Shown here in pieces: positions 35,399 through 48,100 of a stretch of 64,000 bases of DNA. The stretch covers positions 45,549,105-45,613,104 of the forward strand of contig NC_133004.1 of assembly GCF_048564905.1 (NCBI RefSeq), in the 5' to 3' direction. The position numbers and the translations under genes were made by a program. Origin of the DNA: Vicugna pacos. Its lineage: Eukaryota > Chordata > Mammalia > Artiodactyla > Camelidae. Positions within the stretch are counted from its first letter, which is position 1; every line of letters begins with the position of its first letter. Below the pieces are notes generated by a model. It had not been told where the DNA came from, made no database searches, and was given only the letters and a program-made list of their open reading frames with translations.

Positions 35399-35999
35399 GA
35401 TGAGGCTGGGGGTTTCTGCAAAGGAAATGTCAGGGCCAGAACTGACAGGCCCTAGTCACCGGCGGCAGCCCCCATGCCTGCCTGGGCCCCAGAACTTTCA
35501 CCTCAGGCCAGATGACTGAGATTCTCAGACAGAAACTCCAAGCTGCTGGGATGGATGTAAAGCCTCAGCTTAGGTGGGACTGGAGGTTGTCAAAAACAAG
35601 CAAGAGCCCTCAGTGAGGGTGCCGGAGATGGGAGCCTGGAGTAAACCGTGAGGTCTCAGGAGCTCCAAGCCGGCCAGCCTTGGACTCTGGAGGGAGGACA
35701 GCATGAAGCTGGCCTGGGTAGGCTGCAGGTGGGCCAGAGGGAGCGGTGCGTGCACGCTCTGGGGCCGGCCACGTGTAGAGGGGCAGACGTCTCAGTCCAG
35801 ACCGGAAGTGTCTGTCTGTCGTCCGCCCCCTCCCCCACGCAAGGGTCGGTGTGAAACCCTGCCGCCAGCAGTCTGCGCGGAGAAGGCTCTCTGCCCACTC
35901 ACTGCCGGTGCCTCCCGGCCGGCAAGTCACTTGTGTCCGGCCTGGGAGGGGACCCGGGAGCCCGTCTGTCCTGTGGTCAGAGGGGCTCTCGCGAGAGTG

Positions 36000-36560
36000 G
36001 GGCTGGCCAGGGAGTCTGTGTGCCGGAGTCAGGAGCAGGCCTGCCCGGGCTGGGGCGTCCGTCTGTCCATCTCCGGCCAGGCTGAGCCCTTGCGGAGGAG
36101 GGCGCCCTCCCTGCGGACCGCCCCCCACCAGGTCGCGCCCAGGCCGCGCACGCGGGGTCCTCGTGCTCCCCGGCCCTGACCCCGACCCCCAACCCCGGCC
36201 TGGCCACAGAGACCACAACCCCTCCCCCCGCGCGCGCCTCACCCGCCTCGCGTTCGTCAGCCGCCGCACGCCCCGCCCCGGGCCGCGCCACCTGCCGAGC
36301 CTGACGGGGCGAGGACGGACACGGCGGGCGGGGGAACGGCGAACGCGCCCCTAGAGGCCAGTCTGGGAGCCCAGAGGGCCCAGGCGCGGGGAACGAGCTC
36401 AGGCTGAGGGGGACAGACCAGCGCCAAGCCCGTCGCCCGGACCCATCACCCCCACCGGGACGCTCATGGTACGTGCTTGGGCGTCCGGCAGGCTTTGCGG
36501 CCCAAGGCGGGGCTTCCGGTGGAAGGCGTGGCCGTGCGCGAAGGGGCGTAGCCAGCTCGC
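36000..36560 (-). promoter_or_regulatory. BRAT1: CpG-island promoter of BRAT1 with probable non-coding exon 1
   Basis: A CpG-dense block immediately upstream of the first BRAT1 coding exon. On the minus strand a strong donor, GCGG|GTGAGG at 36243/36242, could end a 5' UTR exon that splices to the acceptor at 35415. The exact transcription start is not determined; no TATA box is seen, as usual for such promoters. Confidence 0.65.
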
Positions 36561-37544
36561 CAAGGCTACTAGAGCCAGCGAAGGAAAGTTCCTGCGGGGT
36601 GGAACACGTGTTCTGTCTGAACAGGTCTTCCTCGGCTTACCGTGGGGTCTCATCCCATTTAATGCACCTAACCCACTGAACATCATAGCTTAGCTTAGTC
36701 TACCTTATACTTGCTCAGAACAATTACATTAGCCCTCAGCTGGGCAAAATCATCTGACTCAAAGCCTGCTTTACAATAAAATGTTCAATATGTCGTGTAA
36801 CTGGTGGACTACTGTACTGAAAGGGAAAAGCGGAATGGCTGTGAGTGTACAGTTGTTTCCCCTCATGACGGCACGGCGGACTGGGATCTGCGGCTCCCCG
36901 CCACTGCCCACCGTCACGCCGCTGCTAGCATCACGAGGGAGTAACCTACCACGCACTGCCAGCCTGGGAAAAAAACCAAACTTCAAAATTCCAAGTACAC
37001 TTTCTACTGAATGTGTATTACTCTTGCACCATCGTAAAGTCAAAAAATTGTAAGTGGACCATGGACATTCAGAAACCGAAACTATGTGTAATTAAAGAAG
37101 AGAAAGTAAGTGAAACAACAGAAGCAGGAGAGGTAGGGACTTTGAGGAGCCCCCGGGAGTGGGAGAGGAGCAAGAGGTACTTCTAAACAGGCAGTTCCGG
37201 TGGTGAAAGCACTCCTGTGCCACGTGGACAAGACCTGGGGAAGTGAATGGGATTTGTTAAGCAGGTGAGAGGCGGATAACACTCATCTCTTAGAAACAAT
37301 TCTGGTGGGAGCTCAAAGGAGGGCACGGGAGTCCTTTTCTCTTAGGGTGCATCACAGAAGATGAAAAATGAGGAACCAGAACTTGGGGGTCAGACTCTAC
37401 CTGACCCGGCTCAGGAGACACGGCTTCTCAGAGCAGAGGAGCGCCAGTGAGCGAAGTGGATAATTTCAGAACAAATAAAATTTTACTGTTTTAAATACCA
37501 TTCAGGTAATTGGACCGGTGGCAAAGCGTCACCCGGCAGCTTCT

Positions 37545-37685
37545 GTTTTCTGAGGTGCTATCATGTGCCAGGCACCATGCTGAATTTCATCTCTGTTATC
37601 TCCTCCAGTGCCAACAAAAGCCCTGAAAACTGTCTCCACTTTGCAGACAAGGTGACGACGGTGAGGCTAAGCCTGGGCTGCTGAC
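37545..37685 (+). repeat. MIR SINE fossil
   Basis: 'atcatgtgccaggcaccatg', 'tctccactttgcagacaagg' and 'ggtgacgacggtgaggct' fit MIR. Confidence 0.75.
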
Positions 37686-37899
37686 CACTCACCAGCTCAG
37701 TCTTCCCTGCTTGCAGGGAGACAGCCTTGGGCTACAATCTGGTTCACCCCCTTTGTTGTACAGATGAGGAAACTGAGGAAAAGAGGGACATGGAAGGTAA
37801 TCGTAGTGCTAAAAGTAGCACAGTAATAACCTCCCAGGCGTTCCTCCCTCTACACCTTGCTACCCCACGTACAGACTCATTCACCAAGTAACAGTATGC

Positions 37900-38060
37900 A
37901 CACTGTCACGCTGCGCTCACTCTGGACCGGGCAACCGCACTAAGCACTTCAGAGATATCAACTCGCTTGCGCCCCACAACAACCCTTTTCTCCATTTTAT
38001 ATCTGAGGACACAGGCACAGAGAAGTTATATGACTTGCCAGGTGCCAAATACCTATTGAC
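37900..38060 (+). repeat. MIR SINE fossil
   Basis: 'gcactaagcacttcagagat', 'aacaacccttttctccattt' and 'gaggacacaggcacagagaa' fit MIR, followed by a second ancient repeat ('tgagcacttgctatgtgtca') to about 38165. Confidence 0.75.
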
Positions 38061-38499
38061 TGAGCACTTGCTATGTGTCAGACCTTGTTCCAAGGGACGG
38101 AGATACAGCCGAGAACGAAACAAAACCCTGACCCAGAGAGCTTCCATTCTAGTCGTGGGATGTTCTTGTAGATAATAAAGGTCAGGGGCGGGAAAAATAA
38201 AGCAGGGTAAGAGGACAGAGTCGATGCCCTTGGAGGCCATTCTGAAGACAAAGGGCAGATTATGCTTGCTAATAACTTAAGTGAACTTTGCAGCTTAACG
38301 TTCCTAAAGATGGTCATGATGCACACTGAGTGCAGTGAAAGCAAACAATTATTTTTTATTGTCCTGTGGCTATATCAGAACCCTTGGGCCTAAGATGGTT
38401 TTCTGAACGCCAGGCATTCAGAGCTCGTAGCCTGTGCACACTGCACAAGCCCCTTGTCCCTTTCAATGTTAGCCTAATAAATACTTGTTTTTAGTGTCC

Positions 38500-39130
38500 G
38501 ACTCCGGTGACACACGGCCTCGCAGGGCAGCGCTGGAGCCGGCGGCGCCGCGCCAGCCCCGCCCCGCTCTCCGCGCGCGCGGTCTGTCGGCCCGCGGGGG
38601 TCGCGTCGCACGCGCACGGTCGGCCCGACGCGGCCACATCCGGGACTCGGCGGCCGGCGCGGTTGCCATGGCAGCGGGGGCGCGGCGGGCGCGCGGGCTG
38701 GCCCGGAGGCTGCGGCAGGCGGGCGGCCGGCGGAGCCCGGGAAACGGACGGCCGCGCCGCAGCGGCCGGGGGCGATCGGGCAGCGCCGCCGCCATGTCGC
38801 TGGGCACCGGGGAGCCGGCCTCGGAGACGGTAAGCGCGGCGGGCGGGCGGGCCCCTCGCTGCCTCCCCTCGCCGGGTGACAGCTGCCATTATTGTTACCG
38901 CACAAGAGCGGACCTCCGGCCCCCGCCCGCGTGCGGCTGGTCCGGCGCCGCCGCCCCTCGCCCAGCCTCCAGCCGCCTCTAGTCCCCGCTCGCCCTGGCA
39001 CTGGCCGCCACTTCCAGGAAGCCCTCCCGGACGCTGCGCCCTCGCCGCTCGGCGCCTGCGAGGCCGGGCCTGTGCCGAGCCTGCGATCGCGGCCCGCGGG
39101 GTGACGGAGCTCACTGTGTAAGTGCCCGCC
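38500..39130 (+). promoter_or_regulatory. IQCE: CpG-island promoter of IQCE
   Basis: A dense CpG block surrounds the first coding exon and its upstream sequence. No TATA box is apparent. Transcription start is not determined, which matters because an in-frame ATG lies at 38668. Confidence 0.75.
38794..38829 (+). CDS. IQCE: IQCE coding exon 1
   Basis: Residues 1-12, MSLGTGEPASET, with start context gccgccATGt. The donor is GTAAGC. The frame stays open upstream through an ATG at 38668 in strong context. Confidence 0.93.
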
Positions 39131-42100
39131 CCACCCCCCGTGCCTCCAGGGCAGGGGACGTCGGACGGGGCGACCGGCCCGAGCCGTGCCGGGTGTGAGG
39201 GAGGAAGCCCCAGGCTCCGGGAGCAGGGCCCTGACCAGCACTGATCAGAGAAGTCCTTCCGGAGGAGGTGCCCCCCAGGCTTACATCCCCCGGGTCCGGG
39301 CAAGCCGGCTCTCAGCTCTTCCTTTATCAAGTGTTTCTGGCGCGCAAACCATCTGCTGGAGCTATCACTGGATGAGTATACTACATTCCACTGGCGGGGG
39401 GCGGGGTTGAGGGGGAAAGTACGACAAAAAGCAGATCATGTAGATCAAGTGGGAAAGTGGAGAGTGCCCTGGAGAAAATAAAGCAGGCATGTAACCGGGG
39501 TGGGTCGGGGAGGCTGCTCCAGATTGGGTGCTGGGGACAGCCACTCTGACCCTGAATGTCACTGATGAGAAGGAGGCAGTCTTCCCATCTGAGAAGATCT
39601 CAGAGCAGCGGGACCAGCAAGTGCAAAGGTCCTGAGGTGGAAAAGTGAAGTGGTTCCAAGGCCTGAAAGAACGCTTGTTGAGATCTCGTTGTGGGGACAG
39701 TACGTGAGTGGAAGGGAGGCATGGGCCTGACTGTGAGAGCTGCAGGCCACGCTTGGAGTTTGAATTTATTCTGGCCACAGTGGGAAGCTTTTGGAGGGCT
39801 CCAGACAGAGGGAACTGGCTCGCTTTGCTTCCTTCTCCGGGAGATGGCAGTACCCAGCAGGGCTGCGCAAAGCTCACCCCTAGTAGAGGCTCAGTGCTGC
39901 TGGCCACCCAGAGCTGCTGACTCTGCCTACTTGTCCCTCAGGGCGCCAAGTCCTGCCTCATCTAGAAGGCCCGCCTGTCTGCGCTGGCCTCAGTTACTGC
40001 TCCTTCATCTTTGAAAAGTAACCTCTCACGTAGTGATTGTGAAAGTTACTCATGCCCGTTAGAGAAGATTTGGAAAATCAGTTACCCACCATCTAACTCC
40101 CTACAGAAAACCACAGTTACTGTTCGGTGCATTTCCTTCCAGTCTTTTTTCAATACCTCCTTCTTTTTCCCACGTGCTTTTCAATAACTGAGATCGTATT
40201 TATATTGTTTAGTGACCTTTGCCGTTTAATTCATTGTTGGCATCCTCCCATACCCATGTATTTTCAAAAACATGATTTTTAAAACTCTAAGCTCTGGATA
40301 CTCCTCTTTTTTCTGTCCACTTCCCTGCTTTTACTCTTTTGTTTTCCAGGTTGTGCTGGAAGTAATGCTGCTGTCAATATGCAATGTAAGCTCTAGTTAA
40401 ATGTGCTAGGCTCTGAGGACGCAAGGAAAAGCTGAGCACCCGTGCCATGGTCTCGAGTTCAGTCTTGTGGAAGAGACTGGTGCAGGGCTCTCTGGGCATT
40501 TAGGAGACTCGCAGCCCTTGGCCCAGGCTAACTGGTGGTTTCTCTGCTAAGTTCAGAGCTGTTCTAAAGCAGGCAGGAACCGCCTGAGGGCAGGCACTGT
40601 CCAGTCTGTCCAGTCCCACAAGTCCCTTGGCACAGAGTCACCTCTGGGCTTGCTCGTGAACTTCATGGAGCACTTTCCGTGGTGCCGGGGAGCCCGCTAT
40701 GCCATGGCTGTAAGCTGGCCTTACTGGCCCACAGGCGTTACGTGGAGCCTGGGCACTGTCACCAGTATTTGTGAGCCAGCACTTACGACAGGGCTCACAG
40801 TTTCTAGAGCAATATAATATAATATAATAAAAGCTTCTAGGGTTCTGTGTCACCTGCTCTGCTGCTCAGGTCCCCCTCTGGACCTCCTGCTTATAGCCAC
40901 CGTGCCCTCCTGCCTCCTGAGTCCTCCTCCAGCCTCACAATGACACTGCTCTAAAGCCTTTGTGCGCCAAGCCCATCGTCTGAGGCTTCAGAAGTGGCTT
41001 CCGTTGCCTGCCCTTCCCCCACGTAGTCATCACGCTTGCCCGTTTCTCTGTGTGTCTCGGCTGTTTGTTGACTGGACATTTAGGTCGTACGTTACAGCAG
41101 CGCCTCCCTGGGGAGTTGGTGTGGTTTGCTGGGGGGTTCGTTCACTTGGTGAGTGACATGGCTGAGCTAACCCTGTGAAGTCGATTTCCCTGCATCGTGT
41201 GTTGGTGTGGCCTCTGATTCCCCACTCAGATTTTTTCTTTAAATCTTTTAGCCCGACTACTTAGGGGTTACTCTTGGGTTAGCAGAAGCCACTTTTTGGC
41301 CAGAGGTGGTGTTTCGGCCCCTGGGCCAGTCAGACTTTTGCCCTGAACCACTGTGTGCATGTGTGTGCGTCTGTGTTGTGGAGGACACTATCATGGTTCA
41401 GGGGTTACCTTTTTGCCCCGTGCAACCAGGGACTAGTGCATGGTTTCCCCCTCGCATCTCTCCCGAGAGCGCAGCCTTGGACCTGAGCGGCGTCCTCCGG
41501 ACCTCCTGGGATGTGTGTCGCCGTGCTTGTAAGCCTGGCTTCCTGGGACCTGCTCTTGGGTCGGGGTGGCTTGTCATTCAGCCAGGGTCTGGGCAGCCCC
41601 AGCGCCACAGGGCTCGTGCCCTCCGGTTGATCTGGGTGCAGCGTGGGGGCTGTTTCTGAGTCTGCCCAAGCCCGTTCCAAGTGGGGGCACCCCAGTGCCC
41701 GCAGGCACCTCCCTGATAGGCAGGGCCCACCGCGACCTTGGGAAGGCGCCTCTGCTCTTTCGGCTCTTAAGCTCTTGGTAGCTCTGCCGGTGGGCGTTCC
41801 TGCTGCTGTGGTCATGGAGCGGGGTCGGGGGCGCGTGATGGCTGCTCACGGTGTCTGCGACCTGGCAGTGGAATCAGGGAGGGGCGGAGCGCTCCAGTCC
41901 CTGGTACATAGCCAGTCCCCTAGGCACAGCTGTCCGCCCGCCTCTTCCCCTGGGGAGGACGTCTGGGCCACTGCACAGCAGGGGCAGCACCGTTTCCCTG
42001 GAGTGACACGCCTGCGCAGGTCCCACGGTGGAGGGGGTGGTGCCGGATGGTGCTTGGAGAAGGGAGAATGAATTGGCCCTTAATGTGTTTCTTTGCTTTT

Positions 42101-45100
42101 TTCATACTGTGTATGGCCTCTTTCACTCTGCTGACTGAAGGGGTAGGTCTTGGGTTGTTCTGTGATTTCAGATACTGACTATATTTTACTTCCTTGGTTC
42201 CTTCTGGAAGTTATCAGGACTTTATTCAGAACAAGAAATAGTATGGGGAGGGGTGGTTGTAGCTCAGCAGTAGAGCACATGCTTAGCAGGCACGAGGTCC
42301 TGGGTTCAATCCCCAGTACCGCCACTCGAAGAAAATAAATAAAGTTAATTAACACCCCCTCCTCCCAAAAAAGAAATAGTGACAAGCCTTCACAAAAGAA
42401 AGTTTTGCTACTTTTCTGTGTGGTTTCAACAGTTGGCCTCCATGGCCGGCGGGCACGTCCTTTGTGAGGCCAGGGGCCTGCGCTCAGTTACCACCTTGCT
42501 TCCCTCGTCTCCCACGTGATCTGTTCGCAGTTCCCTGCCTTGCTTCCTGGATTTTGCACACCGTTCTCATGTACTTCGTTAAATGAAAACTGCTCTCTGT
42601 AATTGTCATTGGCTATTTATACCTTAAAATACCACCTATTTAATGATGTCAAAAATCTAATTCAGTGGCTGGTTTTTTTAGAGTCTTGTTTATTTGGAAT
42701 GGACTGCCGTCCCCTCGTAACCCAAATGCAGTCACTCCGCACCTTTATCTGGACCCTCCTTGTTTGGGAGGCATGCTGGAGGGTGTCCGACATTACGGCC
42801 GCCCCTGTCCGTGTCACAGTGCGGCCTAACACAGACACACGACTCTCCTGGGAAGGTTCCCTTCCCTCGCTGACACACAAGTACTGACGTCAGACAGTGC
42901 AGATTCCATTTTGCTCACCGGGCCAGGGCAGCTCCCTGGAGCCAGAAGGCAGGACCCTCTGGATGCCCAGACAGCGCCCGCGTGGGTGGGTGTGCGTGGG
43001 ACTTCGATTTGTCCTCACCAGGGTGCAGTCGCAGATTCCTGTGCTTTGACGCAAAGATGAAATGGAGGGGGAGGGGTCAATTAAGAGTTAGCAGATACAC
43101 AAACAGATAATCAGCAAGGTCCTCCCGTAGCACACAGGGAACTGCATTCAGTGTAGTGGAAGAACCTATAGTGGAAGAGAACCTGAAGATGAACATGTAA
43201 CTGAATCACTTTGCTGTTCACCTGAAACTAACACAATATTGTAAACCAACTATACCTTAATTTAAAAAATTTTTAAAAAGGATATTTTGTCATGTGTGGA
43301 ATGATGTTGCTAGATTGACAGGCCTGGAGCAGCCCGGCCCACAGTCTGGTTTTGTGTCCCCACTCGTTCCTTCAGGCGCGATGGAACACACTGGCCGCTG
43401 CCTGCTCTGAATATGCTGTCTCCTTGAGCTGAGTTTTGGGGTCCTGCGTCAGCAGCACGGCGGGGCTGATTCTGCTCTGAGCGTGACTGTGGAGCCAACT
43501 GGTGCCTGAAGGTTTCACTGTCTGATCTGTTCCTCCAGGGAGATGACAGTCTGTCTGCGATCACCTTTGACTCTGACCCTGAGAAGCTGAGTGCGGTGAG
43601 TGCGCAGGGGTGGCAGTGGCCGCCGGGCAGGGCTGGCCACTTCCCCTTACACACGGTTCCCCCACAAACGCTGCGCTGAGGGCCAGATCCCCAATTCCAA
43701 ATGCTGCTCGGCGTTTGAAAAGTCCCAAGGCCTCAGCTGGATCTGAATAACTGGGATTATAATTTAAAATGTTATGAGCAGAGTACATCTGAAGCTAATG
43801 AAAGTTCCTGTCCTGCATTTGGCTTTGGCCTGCAACCCCCAGCCCCCAAACCCTGACATGCCAGGGGTCGGAGCAGAGCTCGGTGACGTAGGCAGTGTCG
43901 TAGGTGGAAGTGACCGAGGTGTGAGAAAGGAGACCTTGCAGCTGCGGCTCAGAACTGTGCCCAGTCCTGGCCGACGGCCCCGGGGCTGGGAGCCAGCCTG
44001 ACGGAGATTGGGCAGCGGGCGTGGGCAGGGCCCGGGTCACAGGCACACTGGTGCCCCAACCCGGCCTCCTGGGGTTTGTTTGGAAAGCTGTGCTGGGCAG
44101 TGAAGCAGGAGCAGGTGGAATTCTAGCCTCACCCCAGCGCACAGCGCAGCACAGCGGAAATCCGCCAGCAAGCCTCCCCTTGCTCCCAGGACTCCAGGGC
44201 GGCTTCCTGGGCCTGCTGGCTGAGATGAGGGGCTCTGCAGAGCTCAGTCCTCCCTCCACGCCACTGAGGACGGGGGCCCGCGATGCTCCCGGGAGGAGCA
44301 GGGATGCGAACCAGTCTCCCAGGGGAAGCTCGGCCTGCATGCAGCAGTCCAGTGCGCCCACTGGCAGGGGGTGAGAGGGCTCTCTGTCCAGTGCGACACG
44401 GATGGGGGAAGGAGGCATGGAAGGGGCACCCCGGCTGTCGGGGGAGCGCTCTCCCAGACAGGCCAGTCCTGCCGCCCCTGCCCTCTGCCTCACCCCCAAG
44501 TCCCGCCCCGGCGTGGGGACGGCCGGTGGGCGCCCTCAGTGCGGGTCTCAGTCGGTACACCTGTCTGTGCTGGGGCTGCGCTGCCCGTGTCGGGGCCTCC
44601 CTGCACTCTGTCTCCCTTTGCTCAGGCTCTGCCTAGTCTGGGCGGGTTAGCCTACCAGCCCGGCGCTTCTGAGCACACCGGGGACGCCGGTGCTCCCTGG
44701 CGGGGACATGCTGGCTGCTGGGGAAGCCTCCGCCTGCTTTACGCGGTCTCTGCTTTCTTTCAGAAAGCAAGGAGGAGAAGTTTCCACAAGCCTCCGCCCA
44801 CATCCCTGAGTGAGTATGACCAGGGCCCACCTTTCGAATTCCCAGTTTAACTCAGAGGCTGGTTCTCGGGAGCTGTCCTTCCTGGTGTCCTGCGAGAAGG
44901 GTCAGGAATGTTTTCTTCTCTGAATACTTAGGACCTTCCTGCCGGTTTGCTCCGTTTTGTGTTGGGACCTTGGGGGCACGCTCCTGGGTCAGCGCCTTCC
45001 CCAGGTGTCCCAGTGGGAGGAGGCCCAGCAGGGGCTGAGGTCCGGAGTTGTCACTGTCCCAGGGAGCCCCTCCACAAGACGCAGTGCTTCCAGCCTTTTG

Positions 45101-48100
45101 TGTGCTCTTTTTGGAGTCGCCTCGCTCTTCCCAAGGCCACCAAAGTGAAGGAAAGGCAGGACTTGTTCCCTGAGACCCAGAGCAGCTCATCGGGTGCTGG
45201 GCTGAGTTCTCTGCTTCCCGCTGTCTTTGGGACAGACCAGGCCCTGGGTTGGCTTCCCCTTGCTGCCCGCAGTCCTGCAGCCTGGCCCGACCTTGTTAAG
45301 TGCGTGTGTGCGTGTGTCTGTATGTCTCTTATGTACACATGTATTTCCAGCGTACTGTCCTAAGCATGACACTCAGAGAACACAAATGAGCTTTCATATT
45401 AGCCCCAGAAAACATAATTAGGAAGATAAATTCCTGCAAAGGAAAGCAAGCGTGTCTTATTATTACAAGTAAATATGAACATTGGGAAGAAATCATCCAG
45501 CAGTTTGGGCTTTGGGTGTCTTGCTCTCCTTCCCTGGAGAAAACTGAGAGCAGATGTGAAGTGACAGTGTGGGTGTTGTGTGTTAGACCTCCTCGTTTCA
45601 GACCATTTTGTTTAAGTCTTTTTTGTCGAGAAAGTACCTAAGGTTAGACCATCTTTCATTATTCTTCCTGGAAGTCAAACATTTCAAGCGTTGAAAATAC
45701 TAACAATCAAATTTTATCTTGATTTCTGTGAATGTCAGAATTGTGTTTTCACGTAATTTAGAGTGGCCAGACCCCCCAAAGCATTAAAAACTGGAGGGGG
45801 TGTGCTGTAACTCAGTGGCCTCGCCGTGCTCACCCCAGCCACGCCGGGCACCTCTCGTCCCTGCACAAGTTCTGGCCCCCAGCACAGTGCTCACCTGACA
45901 CGACGCACTGTGTCCCCTCCGCTGAGCTGCCTCTTCTCTCAGGGCCCTGCCATGCTCCCCAGGTCTCAGGCCGCCCTGTCCCGGGCCCCCGCCGCCCCCT
46001 TCCCTATCCTCTCTCAGTAGGTGTGCTCCTGTCTGATTTCCGGGCCAGAGCAGCAGAGCCATGTCTGTCCTGTTCACTTAATTAGTGTTTTACTTTAATT
46101 CCCAATCTCGGTCCCTGTGGGTCTGTAGCTCCCGCTGTTCTGCGATTTTTCAGTGGGCAGAGCCCCCTGAGGAGGGCGGGCCGGCGGCCATGTTTCCGGG
46201 CTTCCCGGGTTCACTGGTGCTCAGGCGTGTCAGCCACCACCGATGTCCACCTCCTGCTGCGTCCCCTCTTCCCTCTTCCCGGCTTTCTCCATAGGCCACC
46301 TTTCGCTGAAGGGTTCTTACTATTTATTGGTGAATCCCAGCCATTTAGGAGGGAAATGTCGTTTGTGGGCTTTTTTCTGATCACTGGCTTTCATGAATGA
46401 GCACTTACATGCATGTTTAAAGTTTGGAAGGCCTTCCAAATACCCTGGAAATGGAGCACAGTGGTCCTGGGGCTGGAGGGGCCTCAGGGTCCAATGTGCC
46501 TTTACTCCCTCGTCCTGAACAATAATGGAAAACGTTCCATAAATCCTGAAACCGTGGAAAAATCTTTGAAATTTCAAGAAATTAAATATATTAGACTTAG
46601 AATCTCAGGACCTTCTACAGATACAAATTTCTTTGGTATTTAAGAAATACAAGTACATTTTATGAACAACTTGGTTATGCATAAATTTGCGTAATTTCCC
46701 TACTTTACATAATTAAAGAGTAAAATCCCAGATTAAAATATAATTTTAAAATCTCTCCCTCATTTTGATGACAAAATAAAAAATGACTTGGAAAAGTATA
46801 CTTTTTTCTCATTTCTTCTATTTTACATATTAAGTTCTAAATAATATTACTTGCATATTCTGTGGCAACATGAAAGAAGTATTTACAGTGTTAAGTATAA
46901 AGGATATAAAATTGTGTGTTCGCTATGACTGCGACTCTGTAAAAATACATACATATCTGAAAAAGTTGAATGGGAAATTAAGTAATGTAATATTGGTAGA
47001 ATTTTGGATCCATGTTTTATTTTGTTTTCTGTTTTTGTCTCTGTTTTGGGGGGAGGTAATTAGGTTTATGTGTTTAGTTATTTATTTGGGCTGGGGATGG
47101 AGCCCAGGACCTGGTGCCTGCTAAACACACACTCTACCACTGACCTATACCCTCCCCCTCCCCCGGATTCATATTTTAAAATAAATTTCCCCTATGTTAT
47201 TTCTTTACAATAGGATTTTAAAAACAGATGTAAGTACACATATGCAGCAGAGCTGCACTTTATAACGTGTTATAACATGTTTTTTATTTTTGTCAGAACG
47301 TGTTCTTCTGGGCTTGTTACTATGTCCTTGCGAATGTTTTGCTTTGCCATTTTTGTCTTTCTAAAGCATGTATGTCAAGGGGGATCGATACTTTGCGCCT
47401 CTAAAACCATGTGTTGGCTTTTTAGAATCACCTTATCATGCTAAGCCGAGCAAAGTGGCCTCCTGGAGAGCTCTGAGGACAGCAGCGAGCATGCCCCTCG
47501 GCAGCAGAGTGTCCTTGACCCCCCAGAAGCTGTGGCTGGGAAGCTCCAGGCAAGGTATGTGGTCCCCGCAGAAGCCCTTCGTGCCCCAGAGAGGAGTGCT
47601 AAGAATGGCGGGTGGGGACTTGAGATAGAGCTCTAAATACCGCTCGCCTGAATGACAGTGTTCTGAACGTTCTCAGAGACACAGTGCCTCTGCTTTCACG
47701 CAGCGCAGAGTGTAGTCCGCATGTGGTCTGCGTGCGAGGGCCTCAGCTGGCCCGGCACCGCCGCCCGCCCGGGGTGGGGCCCCGGGGAGTGCCACGGCGC
47801 CCCTCCTGGCTTGCAGGAGCCGGCTGCTCAGCTGGGGGCGGAGGGAATATTCAGACCACCGAGATGGGCAGATGCGACCGATCGGGGCTTTATCTGTCTT
47901 GAGAGCTGGTGGTCGAACGTGTGCCACACGCTGCTGGTGGCCCTGAGTGTTCTTCATCCGGAAGACTGATTATAGAGACCACGCCTCCTATTGTACCTGC
48001 TTGTACCTGTTCTGTTAAATCCGTGCACATTCAAACCAGGAAGTCTGACCCAAGCCCTGAGATCAGACCTCACCTTGGAGCGTGCGTGGACCACCCCCCC

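Larger units (their letters stand above)
36560..38500. other. BRAT1-IQCE intergenic spacer
   Basis: No exon is recognised. It holds MIR fossils at about 37545-37685, 37735-37820 and 37900-38060 and otherwise unassigned sequence. Confidence 0.6.

Noticed and set aside
45790-45840. A fourth Vic-1 SINE ('ggagggggtgtgctgtaact').
   Set aside because: Only about 25 bases resemble the SINE head; there is no B box and no A-tail.
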